A stretch of 53,688 nucleotides of DNA. Source: an uncultured Bacilli bacterium. GTDB lineage: Bacteria > Bacillota_I > Bacilli_A > RF39 > UBA660. Positions 48,500-53,688 of this stretch are shown here, in pieces. The first letter of the stretch is position 1. The number at the start of each line of letters is the position of its first letter. Location of the stretch: the NCBI GenBank assembly GCA_934177545.1, contig CAKPPI010000002.1, positions 1-53,688 of the forward strand. The letters run 5' to 3'. The translations under genes and the position numbers were made by a program. The notes below the pieces were generated by a model that was not told the DNA's origin, ran no database searches, and saw nothing but the letters and a program-made list of their open reading frames with translations.

Positions 48500-49183
48500 C
48501 TACTCTCTTTCTAAAAAAACTGGTGATTCTACTTTTAATCCTTCTTTTCCATAATATACAGAATCTAAAAGAAATAATGAGGAATTATTGTTATTATTTG
48601 AATATATAAATTTTATTCTTTTTGGCTCTAGTTTATATTTTTTTAGTGTTTCTATTATTTCTATCAACCTATCTGTTCTATGAATAAAATAGAAGTGTCC
48701 ATTTTGTTTCAATAATTGACTACTACAATATGCTAACTCTTCAAATGTTAATTTTAGCTCGTGACGAGATATAGTCTTTGTTAATAAATCATTAGTTCTC
48801 GATTTAGTTTCAATTTTAAAATATGGAGGATTAGAGATTACAATATCTATGTTATGGGATATAAAATATTTTCTATAATTTTGTACTTTGTCATTAATTA
48901 TTTCAATTTGATTTGACAAATTATTTTCATTTACATTATCTATAGCAATTGATGATAATTCATTTTGGATTTCTATTCCATATATTTTTATATTTGTTCT
49001 AGTACTTAGTAGTAGAGGAATCAGTCCTTGTCCTGTTCCTATGTCAATAATCATTTTATCTTTTTGTTTTATATCAATAAAATTTGATAGCAAAACACTA
49101 TCGCTTGTTATTAAAAAAGAATTAGTAAGTTGACTATAACTAATTTTCTTTCCATTATGTTCTATATATTCTTTGTTAATCAT
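48500..49183 (-). CDS. trmN6: tRNA1(Val) adenine N6-methyltransferase-like (TrmN6/YabB)
   Basis: A SAM-dependent adenine methyltransferase. 227 residues: LTNSFLITSDSVLLSNFI, SAM motif I IDIGTGQGLIPLLLS, IYGIEIQNELSSIAIDNV, and the catalytic DIVISNPPYFKIE (NPPY). It ends with strands FYFIHRTDRLIEIIETL. Homologous to YabB of B. subtilis, which has the same neighbours. Its ATG overlaps the end of ricT by eight bases, so translation is coupled. Confidence 0.92.
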   Translation of the reverse strand: MINKEYIEHNGKKISYSQLTNSFLITSDSVLLSNFIDIKQKDKMIIDIGTGQGLIPLLLSTRTNIKIYGIEIQNELSSIAIDNVNENNLSNQIEIINDKVQNYRKYFISHNIDIVISNPPYFKIETKSRTNDLLTKTISRHELKLTFEELAYCSSQLLKQNGHFYFIHRTDRLIEIIETLKKYKLEPKRIKFIYSNNNNNSSLFLLDSVYYGKEGLKVESPVFLERE

Positions 49184-49967
49184 TTTTTAGTTCCACTATT
49201 TCTCTACTTTTTGTTTCTACTTTATAAGTTCCAGATAAAAGATTAATTTCTACTACTTTCCCCTCAATCTTCCCATTTTTAATTAAATTGCCAACTTCTG
49301 GAAAATTTTCCTTGAGGTTAGTGTACGTTTCATCTTCATATTTTAAGCAACATAAAAGTCTACCACAAACGCCATTTATCTTAGCAGGGTTTAGAGCTAA
49401 AAACTGATTTTTTGCCATTCCTATTGATACACTGGTAAAATCTGTTAAAAATGTATTACAACATAAAAATAATCCACAAGGCCCTATCCCACCTATTTTT
49501 TGAGCTTTGTCACGAACACCTATTTGACGTAATTCTATTCTTGTTCTATATTGTTGAGCTAAAATTTTAGCTAGTTCTCTAAAATCAACTCTAGTATCCG
49601 CTACATAACTAATAAATAGTTGCTTTCTATCAAAAGTATAAAATGAATCTACAAAGTGCATATCTAAATTTAACTCATTAGCTTTTTTTTGAGCATAACT
49701 ATAAACTTCTTCACTATCTTTTTCATTTTTTTCTTGTTGATATAAATCTCTTTTTGTTGCTATTCTAGTGAAACTGCACACATTTTTGGGAATGTCAGAT
49801 GTGTTAGTAATTTCATTAGTTGAATAAATTTCAGCTAATTTCAAATCTCCATTTTTTTCAACTATTATTTTTGTACCTATTTTTAATGATTCTTTTGTCT
49901 TTAATTTTACAATATCTAATTCTCTTTTTAAATAAGAATTAATAAATCTAATAGTTAAAAATTTCAT
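49176..49967 (-). CDS. ricT: PSP1 domain protein RicT (YaaT)
   Basis: RicT (YaaT) with RicA and RicF forms an Fe-S complex that promotes RNase Y-dependent mRNA processing, sporulation and biofilm formation in B. subtilis. 263 residues with a PSP1 domain: LNLDMHFVDSFYTFDRKQLFISYVADTRVDFRELAKILAQQYRTRIELRQIGVRDKAQKIGGIGPCG. The cysteine clusters GPCGLFLCC and NGVCGRLLCCLKY are kept and could hold the Fe-S cluster. Overlaps holB by 20 bases. Synteny holB-yaaT-yabB conserved. Confidence 0.95.
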   Translation of the reverse strand: MKFLTIRFINSYLKRELDIVKLKTKESLKIGTKIIVEKNGDLKLAEIYSTNEITNTSDIPKNVCSFTRIATKRDLYQQEKNEKDSEEVYSYAQKKANELNLDMHFVDSFYTFDRKQLFISYVADTRVDFRELAKILAQQYRTRIELRQIGVRDKAQKIGGIGPCGLFLCCNTFLTDFTSVSIGMAKNQFLALNPAKINGVCGRLLCCLKYEDETYTNLKENFPEVGNLIKNGKIEGKVVEINLLSGTYKVETKSREIVELKND

Positions 49968-50832
49968 TTTTTACCTCCGTTAGTTTGATTAAGAGTGAAT
50001 CTAACCACAATTTAATATTAACATTATACTGAAGTTTTACAGAAAATTCATCAATTATACTTACCATTTCTAATAGTTGGAACTTATTTAAATTGATATC
50101 ATCTGACTTTATATTCAGACTGCTTAAGTCATTAGTTTGTATATAATATTGTAAAATTTTGGAAATTTTTTTTAAAGCATCCAAAGATAATTCTTTTGTT
50201 TGAAATAACTTTTCATAATAATCATTAAATCCTATTATTAATGGATCTTTATCAATTAATAAATTGTTCAATAACTTAATAAGAGTTTGATTATCATTAA
50301 CATCTATCATACGGCTTTTCTCTTGTTTAAGAGTCATTACTGAACATCTAGATAAAATGGTAGGCAATACTTTATATCTATGAGTGGATAAAAGTATTGC
50401 AATTATATTACTTTCTGGTTCTTCTAGAAATTTTAAAATAGTATTGGCAGCACTAAGATTTAACATTTCTGCATGGTGAATAACATATATTTGATATGTA
50501 CCATAAACAGATTTATTGGAAAATTTTTCCATTAATTCCAATAATTGCTCTTTTTTAATAACATTATTTTCTGGTTTTATTTCTAATAAATCCGGATAAC
50601 TTTTATTTTCCAGAAGATTAATTAGCTTTTCTTTTGAAATACCAACTTCATTTGATTCATTAAGACCAGAAATAAGTAACTGCTTATAAAATTCATTTAA
50701 ATATGTATCTACTAAATCATCTTCATTATCATTTGTTTCTATTAAATAAGCGTGATTAATTTTTCCAGAGTTAAGAGGAACAATAGCTTGTTCATAAAAT
50801 AATTGTTGATTTTTTTTCAATTGTTCCAACAT
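49948..50832 (-). CDS. holB: DNA polymerase III delta' subunit
   Basis: Clamp-loader subunit that partners with the DnaX and delta subunits. About 294 residues. It has the AAA-like fold without a working P-loop: HAYLIETNDNEDDLVDTYL in place of Walker A, IYVIHHAEMLNLSAANTILKFLEEPESNIIAILLSTHRYKVLPTILSRCSVM with the SRC motif, then helical domains. I place the start at ATG 50832 after AAGGGAG; the frame can be read from GTG 50841. It follows bofA by a few bases. Confidence 0.92.
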   Translation of the reverse strand: MLEQLKKNQQLFYEQAIVPLNSGKINHAYLIETNDNEDDLVDTYLNEFYKQLLISGLNESNEVGISKEKLINLLENKSYPDLLEIKPENNVIKKEQLLELMEKFSNKSVYGTYQIYVIHHAEMLNLSAANTILKFLEEPESNIIAILLSTHRYKVLPTILSRCSVMTLKQEKSRMIDVNDNQTLIKLLNNLLIDKDPLIIGFNDYYEKLFQTKELSLDALKKISKILQYYIQTNDLSSLNIKSDDINLNKFQLLEMVSIIDEFSVKLQYNVNIKLWLDSLLIKLTEVKNEIFNY

Positions 50833-50845
50833 TAATAACACTCCC

Positions 50846-51031
50846 TTAAAATAATATTACTTTTAGTAAAACAAAAACAAAAAGAATTGGGAATCCTAAT
50901 ACACTAATTGAACCAACTGTCATAATATTTATTGGTATTATTAAATTAAATCTAGATGCTATTAAATTATAACCATATAATATAATGACACTCAATATAA
51001 TTCTTTTAATTATCTTAATTATTATTTTCAT
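50846..51031 (-). CDS. bofA: Sigma-K processing inhibitor BofA-like protein
   Basis: 61 residues with two hydrophobic helices: IKIIKRIILSVIILYGYNLIASRF, the family core NLIIPINIMTVGSISVLGFPILFVFVLLKVIL. BofA holds the SpoIVFB protease inactive in the forespore outer membrane until engulfment. Position between recR and holB agrees with B. subtilis (recR-yaaL-bofA further on). The IPIN-x-T-x-G-x-LGFP pattern supports the call despite the short length. Confidence 0.85.
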   Translation of the reverse strand: MKIIIKIIKRIILSVIILYGYNLIASRFNLIIPINIMTVGSISVLGFPILFVFVLLKVILF

Positions 51032-51068
51032 ATTTTCACCTAATAATAATTATGATATTCTTTTTGTT

Positions 51069-51665
51069 TTATGCAATTTCTTTTCTATCTTCTAAAGCTT
51101 TAGATAATGTTAAACTATCTATATATTCCATATCTGCGCCAATAGGTACTCCACTTGCTAATCTTGTGATTTTAATTCCAGTATTTTCCAATATTTTTTT
51201 TATATATAAAGATGTTATTTCTCCCTCAACACTTGGTTTAAAGGCTAAAATTATCTCTTTATAATTATTTTTATTTAAATGATCTAGTAATTTATCAAGT
51301 CCTATGTCTTCAGGATTCACATCGTCAAGTGGAGAAATAAGTCCATTTAAAGCATGATACTTCCCCTTATACATTCCCATCTTCTCAAACAAGAAAACTA
51401 TTTTTGAATCTTCAACAATACATAGAACATCATTATCTCTTGTATCATCAGAACATATTGGACATAATTCCATATCAGTAAGTGTTTGACAAATTGGACA
51501 TTTATGTATACTTACTTTAGCATTTTTTATACTTTCCTGAATTAAATTTATTCTTTCTTCATCAAAATCAAGCAAATTGAAAGCCATTCTTTCTGCTGTT
51601 TTTTCACCAATTCCTGGAAAACTTTTAAAACTATCTACTAAATTTTTTATGCTTTCTGGATACAT
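51069..51665 (-). CDS. recR: Recombination mediator RecR
   Basis: With RecO and RecF loads RecA at gaps. 198 residues: helix-hairpin-helix LVDSFKSFPGIGEKTAERMAFNLL, zinc finger with Cys pairs CPICQTL and CPICSD, and a Toprim domain (VLCIVEDSKIVFLFEKM, HALNGLISPLDDVNPEDIGL, EIILAFKPSVEGEITSLYI). Length is standard. It follows ybaB by eight bases, matching dnaX-yaaK-recR of B. subtilis. Confidence 0.97.
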   Translation of the reverse strand: MYPESIKNLVDSFKSFPGIGEKTAERMAFNLLDFDEERINLIQESIKNAKVSIHKCPICQTLTDMELCPICSDDTRDNDVLCIVEDSKIVFLFEKMGMYKGKYHALNGLISPLDDVNPEDIGLDKLLDHLNKNNYKEIILAFKPSVEGEITSLYIKKILENTGIKITRLASGVPIGADMEYIDSLTLSKALEDRKEIA

Positions 51666-51673
51666 TTTGTCCT

Positions 51674-51973
51674 CTACATAAATCCTGGTATGCCATTAGC
51701 AAGAGGTCCCATTTTATCTTGAGTTGTTTTATCTATTTTTTTGCAAGTATTATTTATTGCTATCATTATCATATCCTCTAAGACTTCAATATCTTCCAAG
51801 TCAAAGTCTGCATCTAAGTTGATTTTGACATCTGTTACTTCCTTTTTACCATTCATTTTAATAGTAACAAATCCTTGATTACTTTCAAATTCCATTTTTT
51901 CTATCTCGGATTGCTTACTTAATAATTCTTTTTGCATTTTTTGAGCTTGTTTCATCATAGCTTGTATATTCAT
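51674..51973 (-). CDS. ybaB: Nucleoid-associated protein YbaB/EbfC
   Basis: 99 residues, dimeric DNA-binding protein. N-terminal helix with many Met and Gln (NIQAMMKQAQKMQKELLSKQ), beta strands with GFVTIKMNGKKEVTDVKIN, and LEDMIMIAINNTCKKIDKTTQDKMGPLANGIPGFM at the end. Gene order dnaX-ybaB-recR is conserved in most bacteria. Confidence 0.96.
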   Translation of the reverse strand: MNIQAMMKQAQKMQKELLSKQSEIEKMEFESNQGFVTIKMNGKKEVTDVKINLDADFDLEDIEVLEDMIMIAINNTCKKIDKTTQDKMGPLANGIPGFM

Positions 51974-51992
51974 ATATTACCATCCTCTTTCT

Positions 51993-53633
51993 TTATCTAA
52001 TTTCTACTAAGTCTCCAAAAAGTTCTTTGGCTCTAAGAAAACTTTCATTGCTACTTTCTGGTTTACCCTGTTTCGGTTCTTCTGAAGGTTCATCAACTAT
52101 TTCCATTTTTTTACCAGATTTTAACAATATTATGTATTCCTTTTTTAAATTTTCCCAATCCGAATCTTCTATAAATGATATTTTTTTATTAGAATTTGAT
52201 ATCTCACTATAAAATGACATTAACTTTTGAAAATGATCTGATATTCGTTTCAAAGTTGAACTGTGCTCATAACTAACAATTAGTGATTTGTTACTTGATG
52301 CCCTCGGTGTCCCATCTAATAATTCACATGCTAAATATCCATTATTAATATCAAACGTATAATCGTTTATCTTTTTCCATGTATTTAACTCAATATTCAA
52401 ATTATTTTTTGTTGCCTCGGCTAGCGTGTTTTTTGCTCTAATTAACATTGTTTCCTTTAGGTGTATATAGTTTTCATTATTATCACCATTATTAGTAGGG
52501 ATTATTTCTTTTGTTGGTGTACTATCACTATCAGATTCAGTATCAATAATTCTAGAATTTTTATCTGAAATTATTTCCCGGGAAATATTTTTTTCCAACG
52601 TTTTGTTTTGATTGATAAAATGTAATAAAAGTATTTCCACATAAACTTTTATATCATCAGATTTCTTTATGTCAGACAGTTTTTCATTTAAAAGACTGAC
52701 CAGCTCGACAATTTCTTTTTCACTATATTCAAGATTTTCACTTTTTATATAATAATTGATTAGTATATCTTTTAAATGATATATAAGTTGTTTTAATATT
52801 TGGACTAAATCTTTACCGTCGTTATAATAATTTTCTATTTTTTCTAACATAACATCATTTTTGTGAGTTAGAATGGAGTTTTCAAACGCTAATAACTCAT
52901 CCTCTATGATTTGACCATTCATAGTTAAAAAATCATTATAGGTAATTTTTCCCAATTTGTAACTGCTTAATTTATCAAGTAAACCTATAGCATCCCTTAA
53001 CCCACCATCAGAGGCAGATGCAATAGCAGTTAATACTTCATCTTCTATTTCTATTTTTTCATTTGAAGCAATTTTTTCTAACAGTTGTTTAATATCATTT
53101 GGACTTATTTTTTTAAATTGAAACGTTTGACAACGAGAAATAATCGTATTTGGGATTTTCTGTGGATCAGTAGTTGCTAAAATAAAGATAACATGCTCTG
53201 GTGGTTCTTCTAAAGTTTTTAACAAAGCATTAAAGGCTCCAATTGAAAGCATGTGTACTTCGTCTATTATATAAACTTTATATTTCAGCTCGGAAGGTAA
53301 AATTTTCACCTTGTTTCTTAATTCTCTTATTTCATCCACACCATTATTGGAAGCCGCATCAATTTCAATAATATCCATACATTCCTTTTGACCTGAATAT
53401 ACGCAATTTTTGCACTCATTACAAAGACCATTTTTATAATTAAGACAGTTAACAGCTCGAGCAAATATTTTGGCGGCAGTCGTTTTTCCAGTTCCCCTTG
53501 GTCCTGAAAATAAATAAGCATGTCCAATATGAGATGTTTTAATGCTATTTTCAAGAGTTTGGATTATAGTAGTTTGACTTACAACATCTTCAAATTTTTT
53601 AGGTCTATATTTTCTATATAAAGCTTGATACAT
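51993..53633 (-). CDS. dnaX: DNA polymerase III gamma/tau subunit
   Basis: Clamp-loader ATPase. 546 residues: ALYRKYRPKKFEDVV, Walker A SGPRGTGKTTAAK, a zinc module with Cys in CLNYKNGLCNECKNC and C further on, DEVHMLSIGAFNALLKTLEEPP, SRCQTF, then the collar domain and a shorter tail. An exact Noc-type palindrome lies in the coding sequence at residues 350-354 (I-S-R-E-I), within a non-conserved linker; it forces the codons TCC and CGG. A run of seven A near the end is not a clear frameshift signal. GGAAGTGA precedes the ATG. Confidence 0.97.
   Translation of the reverse strand: MYQALYRKYRPKKFEDVVSQTTIIQTLENSIKTSHIGHAYLFSGPRGTGKTTAAKIFARAVNCLNYKNGLCNECKNCVYSGQKECMDIIEIDAASNNGVDEIRELRNKVKILPSELKYKVYIIDEVHMLSIGAFNALLKTLEEPPEHVIFILATTDPQKIPNTIISRCQTFQFKKISPNDIKQLLEKIASNEKIEIEDEVLTAIASASDGGLRDAIGLLDKLSSYKLGKITYNDFLTMNGQIIEDELLAFENSILTHKNDVMLEKIENYYNDGKDLVQILKQLIYHLKDILINYYIKSENLEYSEKEIVELVSLLNEKLSDIKKSDDIKVYVEILLLHFINQNKTLEKNISREIISDKNSRIIDTESDSDSTPTKEIIPTNNGDNNENYIHLKETMLIRAKNTLAEATKNNLNIELNTWKKINDYTFDINNGYLACELLDGTPRASSNKSLIVSYEHSSTLKRISDHFQKLMSFYSEISNSNKKISFIEDSDWENLKKEYIILLKSGKKMEIVDEPSEEPKQGKPESSNESFLRAKELFGDLVEIR
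52572..52587. promoter_or_regulatory. Noc-type binding site inside dnaX
   Basis: ATTTCCCGGGAAAT (52573-52586), identical in its 14-bp core to the site at 47661-47674, with symmetry extending to 16 bp. It falls in the variable linker of DnaX, where protein sequence is under little constraint. Confidence 0.75.
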
Positions 53634-53655
53634 ACTTTCACTTCCAATCAGATAT

Positions 53656-53664
53656 ATTGTACCA
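53656..53664 (-). promoter_or_regulatory. Possible extended -10 promoter of dnaX
   Basis: TGGTACAAT on the minus strand fits an extended -10 (TGn followed by TACAAT), about 22 bases before the dnaX start. The -35 region is weak (AAGACT at about 17 bases). No RNA gene is seen in the 55 bases before dnaX that fall inside the window. Confidence 0.45.
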
Positions 53665-53688
53665 AATTTTCAGTAAAAAGTCTTTAAC

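Noticed and set aside
51993..53633. Programmed frameshift in dnaX at a run of seven A near the C-terminus
   Set aside because: The run has no stem-loop or upstream ribosome-like signal that I can see and lies close to the gene end; E. coli-type signals are absent.
1..53688. ParB parS site (TGTTTCACGTGAAACA)
   Set aside because: No CACGTG-centred palindrome was found; only the Noc-type CCCGGG version occurs.
1..53688. UGA read as tryptophan, as in Mollicutes
   Set aside because: Trp is written TGG in the genes I looked at, several genes end in TGA with good overlaps, and RF2 is present with its UGA switch.
1..53688. CRISPR arrays, rRNA and tRNA genes
   Set aside because: No regularly spaced repeats and no tRNA T-loop or rRNA signatures were seen in any gap on either strand.

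Overview
The window reads as one origin-proximal chromosome segment of an AT-rich, endospore-forming member of the Bacillota (Bacilli/Erysipelotrichia-like, possibly an uncultured gut lineage). Reasons: very low GC by eye; sporulation genes (spoVG, spoVT, yabG, yabP, yabQ, bofA); gene order of the Bacillus subtilis dnaX-to-ftsH region; strong AGGAGG-type ribosome sites. All credible genes are on the minus strand, so the reading order of the operons runs from base 53688 down to base 1. The genetic code is standard: UGA ends several genes (yabG, dusB, the 8871 gene) and prfB keeps an in-frame UGA as its autoregulatory frameshift site.

Layout in the direction of transcription. (1) 53.6-43.8 kb: housekeeping block dnaX, ybaB, recR, bofA, holB, ricT, trmN6-like, rsmI, pth, mfd. 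It contains two exact copies of the 14-bp palindrome known as the Noc binding site, one between genes and one inside dnaX. (2) 43.7-39.5 kb: an unknown gene, spoVT, a T-box-controlled metG, a small membrane protein and tatD. (3) 39.5-34.9 kb: a TasA/SipW-type surface-fibre locus: three TasA-like proteins, a SipW-type signal peptidase and three further membrane or anchored proteins. (4) 34.9-28.3 kb: ksgA, yabG, veg, spoVG, then yabP-yabQ-divIC-tilS-ftsH. (5) 28.3-22.2 kb: mscL, two tandem paralogs of an unknown family, dusB, an RDD protein and a lysS carrying an extra C-terminal tRNA-binding domain that metG lacks. (6) 22.2-16.9 kb: a glutamine-amidotransferase-like hydrolase, a YfcC/DcuC-type permease, an orphan TasA-like protein and clpC. 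(7) 16.8-14.3 kb: secA.

(8) 14.3-2.1 kb is an accessory island. In B. subtilis prfB directly follows secA; here about 12 kb separates them. The island starts as a repeated pattern: after the true secA end come a kinase/TIM-barrel pair, a decayed copy of the secA 3' end with its terminator, an ABC exporter, and a second decayed secA 3' end with a terminator. Each of these two gene modules is flanked by its own short direct repeat. Beyond them lie a truncated KilA-N gene, a membrane protein, a four-gene operon of leaderless surface-type proteins (collagen-like, beta-helix/WxL-like, two prealbumin-like), a GNAT acetyltransferase and two unknown genes. (9) 2.0-0 kb: prfB and two YitT-family membrane proteins, the second cut by the window edge.

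The observations I rate highest are the repeated secA-tail scars with flanking repeats, the two Noc-type sites, the leaderless surface operon, and the TasA/SipW locus embedded in the housekeeping cluster.
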